A stretch of DNA of 64,000 nucleotides from Spirochaetota bacterium (GCA_035477215.1 DATIKU010000047.1:20378-84377); one strand, 5' to 3'. Counted from the first letter of the stretch, positions 41,472 to 53,366 are shown. The notes: generated by a model not told the origin, from the letters alone. Program-made: numbers and translations.

Positions 41472-41726
41472 CTACCTCTTTTCGAGCGAACCGTCCTTTA
41501 TAACGACCGTTTCCGAGCCGCTCGCTTTGACGCTTCCCACCCCGACCACCTCGATCTCGCAGTCGGAGCACACGCTCATCTGTGTGGTGCTGCTCTCGAT
41601 TGAAGTGTGCGTCGTGCCGCCCGAGTGGATCTTCACCTCGTAGCGGCGCGAGTCCTCGTTCCGTAAATCGACCGCCCAGACCGAGGCGGCGCATAAAAGT
41701 ACGAGTAAAACCACGATCTTTTTCAT
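41472..41726 (-). CDS. Small secreted protein
   Basis: About 84 residues. The N terminus Met-Lys-Lys-Ile-Val-Val-Leu-Leu-Val-Leu-Leu-Cys-Ala-Ala-Ser-Val-Trp-Ala is a classic signal peptide. The mature part of about 65 residues is polar, Ser/Thr/Val-rich, with a Cys-Ser-Asp-Cys pair (CxxC-like) near the middle. No family is recognised. Two adjacent ATGs (41729, 41726) follow GGGAGGAG; the second has better spacing. Confidence 0.65.
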   Translation of the reverse strand: MKKIVVLLVLLCAASVWAVDLRNEDSRRYEVKIHSGGTTHTSIESSTTQMSVCSDCEIEVVGVGSVKASGSETVVIKDGSLEKR

Positions 41727-41964
41727 CATCTCCTCCCTTTGTTTAATTTATACGCGGATGGGACACCCGGACGGCGTGGAAGTCAATTTCAATTTATCGC
41801 GGGCGGGGACGCGGCTCGGTAACGTTGAGCACGCCGCACACTGGCTTTTGTCCACGATATTTTCGGTCCACGGGAAAAGGAATTGCGCACCGCGCCCTTT
41901 TCCGCACTATTGGAAGGGGGGCGGGCGCGATCCATGGCCGGAAGCAGGGCGTCCGATGGGGGGC

Positions 41965-42462
41965 ATGAAGATACTGGTAATTTCCGATTCACACGGCAGC
42001 GTCGTCATGTTGCAGCGCATAATCGAGCGCGAAGCCCAGTTCGATTGCCTCGTACACTGCGGCGACGGCGTTGCCGACCTGCTGAACGTGCGCCTTCCGC
42101 ACGGCGTGCCGGTGACTCGCGTGTCGGGAAATGTGGACCGCGCGAGGGGAATAGTTCTTCCGGCGGCGGAGGCGCTGGAGGCGGAAGGGCTGCGCATTCT
42201 CGTAACGCACGGCGATGCCTTTCGGGTCGAGAACGATTATGGCATTCTCATTGAGGCGGCGAGGGCGCACGGGTTCGACCTGGCGCTGTTCGGACATACG
42301 CACATCAAGTATCTGAGGAACCACAGACCGGTTCTTTTCAATCCCGGGCCGGCCATCGGCGGATCATACGGAGTGGTTGAGATTCTGGATGGAGCGCCGG
42401 TTTTTCGTCATGAGCGCTGCGAGGACACCGAAGACGCGGCTACTGGAGGCTCCCTCGCTTGA
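41965..42462 (+). CDS. YfcE-type metallophosphoesterase
   Basis: A 165-residue calcineurin-like phosphodiesterase. Metal-binding motifs are complete: Ser-Asp-Ser-His-Gly near residue 7-11, Cys-Gly-Asp-Gly near 34-37, Gly-Asn-Val-Asp, Thr-His-Gly-Asp and Gly-His-Thr-His. Such proteins hydrolyse phosphodiesters in vitro; the natural substrate is mostly unknown. The open frame extends 69 codons upstream, but ATG 41965, following GGGGGG, starts at the domain boundary. Its last 23 bases overlap the end of the convergent HD-GYP gene. Confidence 0.87.
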   Translation: MKILVISDSHGSVVMLQRIIEREAQFDCLVHCGDGVADLLNVRLPHGVPVTRVSGNVDRARGIVLPAAEALEAEGLRILVTHGDAFRVENDYGILIEAARAHGFDLALFGHTHIKYLRNHRPVLFNPGPAIGGSYGVVEILDGAPVFRHERCEDTEDAATGGSLA

Positions 42463-44902
42463 GTGACGCGAACTCTCCTTCAAGCTTCATGAAGGCATCC
42501 ACCACCGCGGAGTCGAAGTGTGTGCCCGAGCTTTCCTGGATAATGTTCACCGCGGTTTCGTGCGGATAGGCTTCCTTGTAAGGCCGCTTGCTGATAAGCG
42601 CGTCATAGACGTCCGAAACGGCCACGATCCGCGCGGAGAGCGGGATATCCCTGCCCTGAAGGCCCTGCGGATATCCAGTGCCGTCCCACCGCTCGTGGTG
42701 ATAATAGGCGATCTCCTTTCCCAGGTTGAGGTATGACCTCCCGCGCACCTTCTTCTCCGCCTCGGCGATGGTGTCGCCGCCGATGACCGAATGCCGCTTG
42801 ATGATCTCGAACTCGTCAGGCGAGAGGCGGGCCGGCTTGTGGAGTATCACGTCGGGGATGCCGACCTTTCCGATGTCGTGCAACGGGCACGAGTTTACCA
42901 GGTCGATTATGTAGTCCTCGGAGATGTAATCCCGGTATTCGTCGGTCAGCGAGAGCTCGCGCGCCAGTATCTCCGTGTACTTCATTATCCGCTCCAGGTG
43001 GAGCCCCGTCTCGATATCGCGATATTCCGCGAGCTTGGCGAGCGACACGATCGTGATGAGCTGCGCCTGCTGAAGCCTGAAGGTGAGCTCGCGCCACTTC
43101 TCTTCCAGGCGCGCCTTCTCTCCGTTGTCGAAAAAGAAGGCGATGACCGCGATCGGGCGGTCCTTCTCGTCCTTCATGGCCGACTCGATGTACATGATGT
43201 CGACGGCGCCTTCGCCCTTTTTGCGCATTTTCATCTCGCGGTTACGCTGGGCGGCGAGCGGGTCGCGCGATAAGAATTCGTGGTAGACGGGTCTGTCATC
43301 GTTTATCACGAATTCGGCTATATTCCTGTCCAGCGTCTCTGACGCACCGTATCCGAGTATGAGCGAGGCGCCGGTGTTCCAGCTCGTTATCTTTCCCGAG
43401 AGGTCGGTGGTGATGATGCCGATAAAATCGTTCTGGAGTATCTTCTCCTGGAAGGCCGAAAGGTTCCCCACCAGCGTCTCGAGGCTCTTGCGGCGGGTGA
43501 TGTCGCGCGCGACGATCTGAAACCCCTGCATTTCGCGCGAGACGGAGTTAACCATCATCTCTATCCACAGCTCGCCGCGGGACTGGGTCTTCATCCGGAG
43601 CTCGAGCGGCTCGGTGGGCGAGCCGTTTTGCACGCTCGCGGCTATAACCTCCCTGACCCTCTCCCGGTGCGTCTGGGGAAAAAGCGAATAGAGATCGATG
43701 GCCTTGCCCCGCTTCGTCGAAAGCCCGGTCAGCTCGTGGAAGATGCGGTTGGAGTATTTGATCCTGCCGTCGTTGTTGCACAGGATGATCATGTCGCGCG
43801 AACACTCGACGAGGTTGCGGTACTTGAGCTCAGATTTGAAAAGCTTTTCCGAGTTGCGCTGGCGGCTGATTTCCACGGCGGCCGAATTGGCGAGGAAGCT
43901 GAAATACTCGAAGTTCTCCTCGAATGGCCCGTCATCGACCGAGATCGCGATCACGCCGACCGTGGCGTCCTGGGTTTTCAGCGGGAAAACCGCCTGCGAT
44001 TGCCCGTTGAAGAGATATGCCGCCTCGGCGATCTCGTTGTCGAAGGCCGCCGGGAAACACTGCTTGAAAAATCCGAATACCTCGCGCTCGCCCCTGTAAA
44101 AGGCGGGTTTCCCGACGAGGGCCGTCTGAACGAAGGGATTGCCCGGGTTTTTACGCGGCCGCAGGTGCACGCCGGGGATCGCGATCTTGAAAATGCCGTT
44201 GAGCTTCTGTAAGATATCCGGCGGGTGTATCTTGAATATGTACATGTCCTCGTCCTCGAAGAGGGCGAAGGCCGTTGTCCGCGCTCCAAGCTCCTTGAAT
44301 CCGCAGATGATCTTGTCGACGCTCTCGCGCATGTCGTGCGCGCCCTTGATCCCGTAAACCGTGTTCACCAGTACGGTGAGTTTTTTTTCCTTCTCCTGCT
44401 GCTCCTCATTCCGCCTGTTTATGGCGGCCTCGAGCTCATCCGCCCGGTGGCGCAGTTTTTGCTCGGAAATGACGCGTTCGGTGACGTCTTCAATGACGAT
44501 CATGACCGCCTCGACACCACCGCGCGCCTTACCCAGGGGCATCGCCCTTTTACGGTAATGCGCAACGGCGCCGTTTCTCTCGCCTTTAAATTCGCAGGTG
44601 GATTCCTCGCCGGCAAGAAAAGTCTTCCGGGCGAGGCAGTCGGGGCAGGGCGTGTCGCGATCGTCGGGCGCGACCAGACGGTAACAGTGCTGCTTTTCCC
44701 CGCTCTCGTATGCGGGGAAGGTATCGCGGAACACGTTATTGCTGTCGAGTATCTCGAAATTTCGGTTGATTACGAAAACCGCGTTCGGATCGGCGTCGAA
44801 TACGCTGCGAGAAATATCGGCCATGTTATGCGTCGACGCGCCCTGGAGCACCGAGTTGTCGATGGAACGAGTACCGAAAGGATTTCTGGAATCCCTGCGC
44901 AT
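42440..44902 (-). CDS. PAS-GAF-PAS-PAS-HD-GYP cyclic-di-GMP phosphodiesterase
   Basis: An 820-residue cytosolic sensor protein. Domain order: PAS (about 30-145, with Cys-Pro-Asp-Cys), coiled coil (about 150-175), GAF-like (about 190-345), PAS (about 360-470), PAS (about 490-600) and C-terminal HD-GYP (about 620-810). The metal site is intact: Glu-Thr-Gly-Leu-His, Leu-His-Asp-Ile-Gly-Lys-Val-Gly-Ile-Pro, His-His-Glu-Arg-Trp-Asp-Gly-Thr-Gly-Tyr-Pro. It probably degrades cyclic di-GMP in response to ligands or redox. No membrane helix. An internal Met (44824) could be the start. Confidence 0.93.
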   Translation of the reverse strand: MRRDSRNPFGTRSIDNSVLQGASTHNMADISRSVFDADPNAVFVINRNFEILDSNNVFRDTFPAYESGEKQHCYRLVAPDDRDTPCPDCLARKTFLAGEESTCEFKGERNGAVAHYRKRAMPLGKARGGVEAVMIVIEDVTERVISEQKLRHRADELEAAINRRNEEQQEKEKKLTVLVNTVYGIKGAHDMRESVDKIICGFKELGARTTAFALFEDEDMYIFKIHPPDILQKLNGIFKIAIPGVHLRPRKNPGNPFVQTALVGKPAFYRGEREVFGFFKQCFPAAFDNEIAEAAYLFNGQSQAVFPLKTQDATVGVIAISVDDGPFEENFEYFSFLANSAAVEISRQRNSEKLFKSELKYRNLVECSRDMIILCNNDGRIKYSNRIFHELTGLSTKRGKAIDLYSLFPQTHRERVREVIAASVQNGSPTEPLELRMKTQSRGELWIEMMVNSVSREMQGFQIVARDITRRKSLETLVGNLSAFQEKILQNDFIGIITTDLSGKITSWNTGASLILGYGASETLDRNIAEFVINDDRPVYHEFLSRDPLAAQRNREMKMRKKGEGAVDIMYIESAMKDEKDRPIAVIAFFFDNGEKARLEEKWRELTFRLQQAQLITIVSLAKLAEYRDIETGLHLERIMKYTEILARELSLTDEYRDYISEDYIIDLVNSCPLHDIGKVGIPDVILHKPARLSPDEFEIIKRHSVIGGDTIAEAEKKVRGRSYLNLGKEIAYYHHERWDGTGYPQGLQGRDIPLSARIVAVSDVYDALISKRPYKEAYPHETAVNIIQESSGTHFDSAVVDAFMKLEGEFASLKRGSLQ

Positions 44903-44987
44903 GTCTGCAGCCAGCCGCCATCACATTCTATTTTTGAGCGGGATTGTCGTATTCCTTGGTAATACCTATCGGAAAGATTGCCGGGTA

Positions 44988-45077
44988 TTAATAGACAAAA
45001 AAGAGGGGTTGGCCGACCGAGAGGCCGAGCCCGGCGCAGCGTTCCTTTTTCTTGGTGGTGTAAAACGGTTCGACGGC
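44988..45077 (-). pseudogene. Fragment of a histidine-kinase ATPase domain
   Basis: On the minus strand a frame ending in a stop at 44988 reads Glu-Pro-Phe-Tyr-Thr-Thr-Lys-Lys-Lys-Glu-Arg-Cys-Ala-Gly-Leu-Gly-Leu-Ser-Val-Gly. This closely matches the F and G2 boxes of histidine kinases (EPFFTTK, GxGLGLS). The helices on either side are gone and upstream frames do not continue the domain. It lies between the HD-GYP and prpE genes and is probably a relic of a kinase gene. Only about 28 residues are readable, so chance similarity is possible. Confidence 0.45.
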
Positions 45078-45181
45078 GCGTTTTTTCCGCTCAGCCGGGC
45101 GCGGACGTATTCACCAATCTGGGCGCGCCTTTTGGCAAAAAAGTCAAAATAAATACCTTACGGCCACGCGCTCCCGGGAAA

Positions 45182-45217
45182 ATCTTTGGTTGACAACCAA
45201 AGATATTCCATTAGAAA
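45182..45217 (+). promoter_or_regulatory. Palindromic operator overlapping a promoter upstream of prpE
   Basis: The 23-base sequence 45182-45204 is a perfect inverted repeat of 11-base arms (ATCTTTGGTTG and its complement) around a single A. The TTGACA box (45190-45195) lies inside it, and TAGAAA (45212-45217) follows 16 bases later. This is the layout of a repressor site over the -35 box. About 140 bases lie between it and the prpE start; they include two similar AAGTAGTA repeats near 45228 and 45250. Confidence 0.55.
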
Positions 45218-45356
45218 GGTCTTGAAAGTAGTAATACCATTAAAGCCACAATAAGTAGTATTATAACATTAACTCGCAATAATGCGCACTTTTAATACGC
45301 TTTCGTTTAAAACCGGAGGCGGGCCGCAGGGTGTGCGTTAAGCAAGGAGGAATCGC

Positions 45357-47255
45357 ATGAAGGGAGCGTATCAGAAGGCATACGAAGAATCGCTTAAAAA
45401 TCCGGATGAATTCTGGGGAAGGGCGGCGAAGGCCGTGCACTGGGACCGGCCGTACGAAAAGGTGCTCGATGATTCAAAGAAGCCCTTTTACCGCTGGTTT
45501 ACCGGCGGCGATCTGAACACCTGCTACAACGCGCTCGACCGCCACGTGCTGGGCGGAAGGGCGGATCAGGCGGCGCTGATCTATGACAGCCCGGTGACGG
45601 GGACCGTGGCGCGTTACACCTACCGCGAGCTCCTCGACAGGGTCGCGCTCTTTGCCGGGGTCCTTGCCGAAAACAGGGTCGGGAAGGGCGACACGGTGAT
45701 CATCTACATGCCGATGATACCCGAGGCCCTCATCGCCATGCTCGCGTGCGCGCGCATCGGCGCTGTGCATTCGGTGGTGTTCGGCGGTTTTGCCCCCAAC
45801 GAACTCGCGGTGCGGATAGATGACGCGCGGCCGGCGCTCATCGTCACGGCCTCGTGCGGGATAGAGGGCAAGAAGGTGATCGAATACAAGCCGCTCATCG
45901 ACCGTGCCATCGACCTCGCCGAACACAAGGTAAAACGGACCATCATCTATCAGCGCCCCCAGGCGTCCGCGGCGCTTACCGAGGGGCGGGACGTCGACTG
46001 GGCCGAGGCCGAGAAAAAGGCGAAGCCGGCCGGCTGCGTGTCGCTGAAGGCAACCGATCCGCTGTATATACTCTACACCTCCGGGACCACCGGAATGCCC
46101 AAGGGCGTGGTGCGCGACAACGGCGGACACGCGGTGGCGCTCACCTGGAGCATGAAGAACATCTACGGAATGGAGCCTGGAGACGTATTCTGGGCCGCCT
46201 CGGACGTTGGCTGGGTGGTTGGCCACTCGTACATTGTGTACGGGCCGCTGCTGTACGGCTGCACCACCATCATGTACGAGGGCAAGCCCGTCGGCACCCC
46301 CGATCCGGGAGCTTTCTGGCGCGTGATATCCGACCACGGCGTCAGCGCACTCTTCACGGCGCCGACAGCCTTTCGCGCCATAAAGAAGGAAGACCCGAAC
46401 GGCGAGTACCTTAAAAAATACGACCTGTCGAAGTTTCGAACGCTCTTCCTTGCCGGCGAGCGGCTCGATCCCGACACCTACCACTGGGCGAGCGCCATGC
46501 TGGGCAAGCCGGTCATCGACCACTGGTGGCAGACCGAAACCGGCTGGGCCATTGCCGCCAGCTGCATGGGGCTGGAGTCGCTGCCGATAAAGGCGGGTTC
46601 GCCTACCAAGCCGGTGCCCGGTTTCCATGTTGAGATTCTCGACGGCGACGGCAAATCCGTCCCAAACGGCACAGAGGGCGTGGTGGCCATCAGGCTGCCC
46701 CTGCCTCCGGGGACCTTCCCGACGCTCTGGAAGAACGACGACAAATTTCGCGAGTCATATCTCGACATCTACCCCGGCTATTACTTTACCGGTGACGGCG
46801 GCTACTACGACACCGACGGGTATATCTATATCATGGGGCGCGTCGATGACGTCATCAACGTGGCCGGGCACCGCCTGTCGACCGGCGCCATGGAGGAGAT
46901 AATCTCACAGCACCCTGACGTCGCCGAGTGCGCCGTTGTGGGCGCGGCGGACACCTTCAAGGGGCAGCTGCCGCTGGGCTTCGTGGTGCTTAAAAGCGGC
47001 GTGGAGCGCGATCCGAACGAGATCGTGAACGACCTGGTGCGCATGGTGCGCGATCAGATCGGCGCGGTCGCGTGCTTCAAGCAGGCCGTTGTCGTGAAAC
47101 GCCTGCCGAAAACACGGTCCGGAAAAATTCTGCGAGGGACTATGCGCAAGATAGCCGATGCGGAAACGTACGGCGTTCCCTCAACGATCGACGATCCGGT
47201 GGTTCTGGAGGAGATAAAGGATTCGCTTGGGTCGGCGGGGTACAAGAGGGCTTGA
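45357..47255 (+). CDS. prpE: Acyl-CoA synthetase of the propionyl-CoA/acetyl-CoA synthetase family (PrpE-like)
   Basis: A 632-residue AMP-forming enzyme that activates a short-chain acid (propionate or acetate) to its CoA thioester. Visible motifs: Tyr-Thr-Ser-Gly-Thr-Thr-Gly-Met-Pro-Lys-Gly-Val, Trp-Trp-Gln-Thr-Glu-Thr-Gly-Trp, Gly-Arg-Val-Asp-Asp-Val-Ile-Asn-Val-Ala-Gly-His-Arg, and the catalytic lysine in Thr-Arg-Ser-Gly-Lys-Ile-Leu-Arg. The Val-Arg-Asp-Asn-Gly-Gly-His segment and the N terminus are closer to PrpE/ACSS3 than to Acs. AGGAGG precedes the ATG. No 2-methylcitrate genes are nearby. Confidence 0.88.
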   Translation: MKGAYQKAYEESLKNPDEFWGRAAKAVHWDRPYEKVLDDSKKPFYRWFTGGDLNTCYNALDRHVLGGRADQAALIYDSPVTGTVARYTYRELLDRVALFAGVLAENRVGKGDTVIIYMPMIPEALIAMLACARIGAVHSVVFGGFAPNELAVRIDDARPALIVTASCGIEGKKVIEYKPLIDRAIDLAEHKVKRTIIYQRPQASAALTEGRDVDWAEAEKKAKPAGCVSLKATDPLYILYTSGTTGMPKGVVRDNGGHAVALTWSMKNIYGMEPGDVFWAASDVGWVVGHSYIVYGPLLYGCTTIMYEGKPVGTPDPGAFWRVISDHGVSALFTAPTAFRAIKKEDPNGEYLKKYDLSKFRTLFLAGERLDPDTYHWASAMLGKPVIDHWWQTETGWAIAASCMGLESLPIKAGSPTKPVPGFHVEILDGDGKSVPNGTEGVVAIRLPLPPGTFPTLWKNDDKFRESYLDIYPGYYFTGDGGYYDTDGYIYIMGRVDDVINVAGHRLSTGAMEEIISQHPDVAECAVVGAADTFKGQLPLGFVVLKSGVERDPNEIVNDLVRMVRDQIGAVACFKQAVVVKRLPKTRSGKILRGTMRKIADAETYGVPSTIDDPVVLEEIKDSLGSAGYKRA

Positions 47256-47335
47256 GTGGATTGCGGTAATCAGGGGCGGCCGGCCGTACGCACCGGGCGG
47301 CCGCCCGATTTCCCGGACGGAGCGACAGGGGCCGG

Positions 47336-47524
47336 TCAGACGGAATACGAAGGATCTTTTTTGACCAGTATCTCCTTGATCTTTGAGTCCCCGGCCGAAA
47401 AATAGATGATGTGCGATTCGAGGATCTTAAACTCACTCATCAGCTTGAGAAACTCTTCGTCGAAACCATGCTCCAGCAAATCGATCTCACGCACCCGCGT
47501 CTTCCCGATAAATAGTGCTTTCAT
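47336..47524 (-). CDS. Small hypothetical protein
   Basis: A 62-residue protein from ATG 47524 with a GGGAAGGG site upstream. It begins Met-Lys-Ala-Leu-Phe-Ile-Gly-Lys and has an even mix of charged and hydrophobic residues suited to a small alpha/beta domain. It has no relative I recognise. The frame can be extended to 47587. It lies alone between prpE and carB copy 2. Confidence 0.5.
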   Translation of the reverse strand: MKALFIGKTRVREIDLLEHGFDEEFLKLMSEFKILESHIIYFSAGDSKIKEILVKKDPSYSV

Positions 47525-47685
47525 GTCCCTTCCCGGCAGCAGTGATTTCCAAGCAACAAGTTTTTCCCTTACTGAAGATGTTCGCATGGTAGGCGGGGAG
47601 TCCGTTTTTGTCCACTCTTTTAAAAGGTTTTTTTATTCTCCACGGACATGAAATCCGGTGCCGCCACTATTTTACATATTTGTAA

Positions 47686-47714
47686 TTGACAATTTTTTTC
47701 ACTTTACTTTATCC
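47686..47714 (+). promoter_or_regulatory. Candidate promoter of carB copy 2
   Basis: A consensus TTGACA (47686-47691) is followed after 17 bases by TTATCC (47709-47714), a poor -10 box. It lies in an AT-rich stretch 70-100 bases before the carB start. I looked in the leader for a PyrR-binding hairpin and saw none. Confidence 0.35.
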
Positions 47715-47782
47715 TCCAGATTTTTCTTTAATGTCTCGATCCGCCGGCTTCCGCGACCAATACTCTTGTTTTGAGGAACTGA

Positions 47783-51106
<3,324 letters not shown>

Positions 51107-51110
51107 CGCC

Positions 51111-51647
51111 GTGACCGAAACGACACTTCTCTCCGCCGCCGACATCGCCCGGACAATCGACGAAAACGCCAAGAGGATCTGCGACGAGGTAAAGGACCTC
51201 GGGCGCTTCGCGATCGTGGGAATTCAGACCAGGGGGGTCGAGCTCGCCAACCGCATCCGCGCGAAGATCGAGGAGCTGTCAGGGAAAAAGATCGACAGCG
51301 GCATTCTCGACATCACCTTCTACCGCGACGACCTCGCCACCAGGGGAGTGCTCCCGGCGATCAAGGAGACGCGCATAGAGTTCAATATCTCAGGCAGAAC
51401 CATCCTGCTGGTGGACGACGTTATCTTCACCGGGCGCACCACCAAGGCCGCGATCGAGACGCTTATGAGCTTCGGCCGTCCGCGCGCGATCAGGCTTTTC
51501 GTGCTGGTCGACCGGGGGAACAGGGAGCTTCCCATCCAGCCGGACTATTTGGGCTATAAAATCGAAACGGATATTCAGGATCGGGTCAAGGTTCGTCTGG
51601 CGCCCATAGACGATGTCGGGGACGCGGTAATGCTTTCCCGCCGGTAG
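51111..51647 (+). CDS. pyrR: PyrR regulator/uracil phosphoribosyltransferase
   Basis: A 178-residue PyrR-type protein. The phosphoribosyltransferase PRPP loop is Ile-Leu-Leu-Val-Asp-Asp-Val-Ile-Phe-Thr-Gly-Arg-Thr (about 97-109), and Gly-Ile-Gln-Thr-Arg-Gly with Asp-Ile-Thr-Phe-Tyr-Arg-Asp-Asp is typical of PyrR. In Gram-positives it attenuates pyr mRNA and has weak uracil phosphoribosyltransferase activity. Start is GTG at 51111, four bases after carB. No attenuator is visible in this operon, so it may act elsewhere or only as an enzyme. Confidence 0.93.
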   Translation: MTETTLLSAADIARTIDENAKRICDEVKDLGRFAIVGIQTRGVELANRIRAKIEELSGKKIDSGILDITFYRDDLATRGVLPAIKETRIEFNISGRTILLVDDVIFTGRTTKAAIETLMSFGRPRAIRLFVLVDRGNRELPIQPDYLGYKIETDIQDRVKVRLAPIDDVGDAVMLSRR

Positions 51648-51777
51648 GCGGCCTACTTTCGCACCCCGCGCGTGCGCGGACTCCCCCGCCGTGAAAATTC
51701 ACTGAAACTTCATGTATTGCTGATACTATCAGCACCCCGTCGCGCCTTATTTCCGTTGTGCAAGCGAAGAAGCATGG

Positions 51778-51894
51778 AACTCACCCCCTGTCCCCCTCTC
51801 TTTGAACGAAAGAGAGGGGGAAATCCGGCATGAGTCTGGTTGTCGTACCTCCCCCTTCTCTTCGCCGAAGAGAAGGGGGCCGGGGGGATGAGTT
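51778..51894. repeat. Double-hairpin repeat element (MITE/REP-like)
   Basis: Two similar hairpins sit side by side within an outer inverted repeat. Hairpin 1 pairs CCCCCTCTCTTT (51792-51803) with its complement (51809-51820). Hairpin 2 pairs CCCCCTTCTCTT (51851-51862) with its complement (51868-51879). Each has a 12-base perfect stem and a five-base loop. AACTCA...CCCCC at 51778 and GGGGG...TGAGTT ending 51894 enclose both. Pyrimidine-rich paired hairpins of this style are dispersed repeats in many bacterial genomes. Confidence 0.75.
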
Positions 51895-51935
51895 GAGAAG
51901 TTGATTGTAATAAATTGTACGAAAGGAAGTGAATT

Positions 51936-52466
51936 ATGATCAGAGTACTGGTCGACAACGTCTACTCGTTCGATGTGAGGCTCTCCCGAAAGATAGCCTA
52001 TTATACCGGAAAGCGCTTCGTGGATAAACTGATGCGCTATGCCTCTAAAAGCGGCGACGGCCACCTGTACGCGGTGTTCGGCGCCCTCCTCCTCGCGGCG
52101 GATCCGGGAATGGGGTCAAAGCTTATTGCGGCAGGCGCACTGGCCCTTGCGATCGAACTCGTTATTCAGAAGGTGGTGAAGCACCTGGTTAAGCGTGAAC
52201 GTCCGGGAGCGCTGGTGCAGGGTATCCGATTCCTGGTGGACCCGCCCGACCGGTTCAGCTTCCCCTCGGGGCACACGGCCGGGGCGTTTCTTATGGCGAC
52301 GGTTATCACCTCGCAGTATCCGATGTGGGCCCTGCCGCTGTACATCTGGGCCGCACTGGTGGGTTTTTCCCGGGTCTATAACGGCGTACACTTCCCAACC
52401 GACGTGGTGATCGGGTGCGCGCTGGGTCTCGTCACGGCATGGATAGGGCTTTCGGTGGTGATGTAA
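51936..52466 (+). CDS. PAP2-family membrane phosphatase
   Basis: A 176-residue integral membrane phosphatase of the PAP2 superfamily, likely acting on lipid phosphates such as undecaprenyl or phosphatidylglycerol phosphate. All three motifs are present: Lys-His-Leu-Val-Lys-Arg-Glu-Arg-Pro (KX6RP, about 80-88), Pro-Ser-Gly-His-Thr (about 110-114) and Ser-Arg-Val-Tyr-Asn-Gly-Val-His-Phe-Pro-Thr-Asp (SRX5HX3D). Four to five hydrophobic helices are visible. GAAAGGAAG precedes the ATG. It converges on the hsp20 cluster. Confidence 0.92.
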   Translation: MIRVLVDNVYSFDVRLSRKIAYYTGKRFVDKLMRYASKSGDGHLYAVFGALLLAADPGMGSKLIAAGALALAIELVIQKVVKHLVKRERPGALVQGIRFLVDPPDRFSFPSGHTAGAFLMATVITSQYPMWALPLYIWAALVGFSRVYNGVHFPTDVVIGCALGLVTAWIGLSVVM

Positions 52467-52470
52467 GCAA

Positions 52471-52525
52471 AAACCCCGCCATCCTCCGAAGTTCCGGGAG
52501 GGACTCCATTGAAGAGGGCGGGGCA
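52471..52525 (-). terminator. Intrinsic terminator of the hsp20 operon
   Basis: On the minus strand CCCCGCC (complement of 52519-52525) pairs with GGCGGGG (complement of 52476-52482), with a second stem CCTCC/GGAGG inside, followed by TTTTT (52471-52475). It lies between the last hsp20 gene and the convergent PAP2 gene. Confidence 0.65.
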
Positions 52526-52534
52526 AGCGGAGGG

Positions 52535-52918
52535 TTAGGCCCCCACTTTTATCTCGATCTTCCTCGGTTTCAACTTCTCGCTCTTGGGAAGCGTCAGCGC
52601 CAACACCCCGTTTTCCAGCGTCGCGTTGATTTTTTCCCTGTCGATACCGTCTCCAACCACAAAGGTGCGATGGTAGTTGTATAGCCGGTATTCACCGTAT
52701 TTGAGGTTCTCCTCGCTCGTCAGCTCTTCGTCCAGCCTGCCGTATATGTCCAGCTGGTTCTTCTCGAGGGTGATCTCGAGGTTCTCTTTCCGGGTTCCGG
52801 GCATGTCGGCCCTGATTACATACTCCTCGGCGGTTTCGTATATGTCCGCGGCCGGAACGATGACGCACTCCTCGCAGTTATACGCATCCTTTTTGACCTT
52901 CTTTACATCGTTTGCCAT
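52535..52918 (-). CDS. Hsp20/alpha-crystallin small heat shock protein, third copy
   Basis: A 127-residue small heat shock protein; these ATP-independent chaperones hold unfolding proteins. The alpha-crystallin domain (about 25-115) includes Ile-Arg-Ala-Asp-Met-Pro-Gly and the hallmark Leu-Glu-Asn-Gly-Val-Leu-Ala-Leu-Thr-Leu-Pro-Lys. It is more divergent from the first gene than the second is. A GAGG-type site lies upstream and only 13 bases separate it from the middle copy, so all three form one operon with a CIRCE-controlled promoter. N and C termini are short, so oligomer size may be small. Confidence 0.9.
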   Translation of the reverse strand: MANDVKKVKKDAYNCEECVIVPAADIYETAEEYVIRADMPGTRKENLEITLEKNQLDIYGRLDEELTSEENLKYGEYRLYNYHRTFVVGDGIDREKINATLENGVLALTLPKSEKLKPRKIEIKVGA

Positions 52919-52931
52919 GATGATACCTCCT

Positions 52932-53342
52932 TTACCGTATCTCGATCTTCTTCGGCCGGGCCTCTTCGGCCTTGGCGAGCCTGATCGTCAGAATCCCGTC
53001 CTTAAGCCCCGCCTCGATCTTCTCCCCATCCACGCGGTAGGGCAGGCGTACCGCCTTCTGGAACCTGCCGAATACCCGCTCCCTGCGTATGTAGGGCTTG
53101 TCCTGTACGTCGCTCTTCTTTTCGCCCTCGAGTACGAGGCTGTTGTCGACAAGCTGAATATTGAGCGAGTCGGCCTTGACGCCCGGTAGTAGCGCGGTGA
53201 TCATCACCTCGTCGTTGTTCTCCTTAAGATTGACGTGCGGATACTCTAAGTTTCTCCGCATGGCCGGGGCTTCGGTGAAAAACCTGTCCACCAGATCCCT
53301 CAGTCGGACAACATCGTCGAAAACATCATAGGTCGTATACAT
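52932..53342 (-). CDS. Hsp20/alpha-crystallin small heat shock protein, second copy
   Basis: A 136-residue Hsp20. It has Ala-Leu-Leu-Pro-Gly-Val-Lys-Ala-Asp-Ser-Leu in the first half of the alpha-crystallin domain and Leu-Lys-Asp-Gly-Ile-Leu-Thr-Ile-Arg-Leu in the second, plus Phe-Gly-Arg-Phe typical of the family. It is 24 bases downstream of the first copy. Presumably forms mixed or separate oligomers with its neighbours; a different client range is inference from their sequence divergence. Confidence 0.9.
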   Translation of the reverse strand: MYTTYDVFDDVVRLRDLVDRFFTEAPAMRRNLEYPHVNLKENNDEVMITALLPGVKADSLNIQLVDNSLVLEGEKKSDVQDKPYIRRERVFGRFQKAVRLPYRVDGEKIEAGLKDGILTIRLAKAEEARPKKIEIR

Positions 53343-53366
53343 GACATTCCTCCTTGTCGTATTTCA

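Noticed and set aside
47715..47782. PyrR-binding attenuator before carB copy 2
   Set aside because: The leader lacks the conserved purine-rich binding loop and any terminator hairpin with a T-run.
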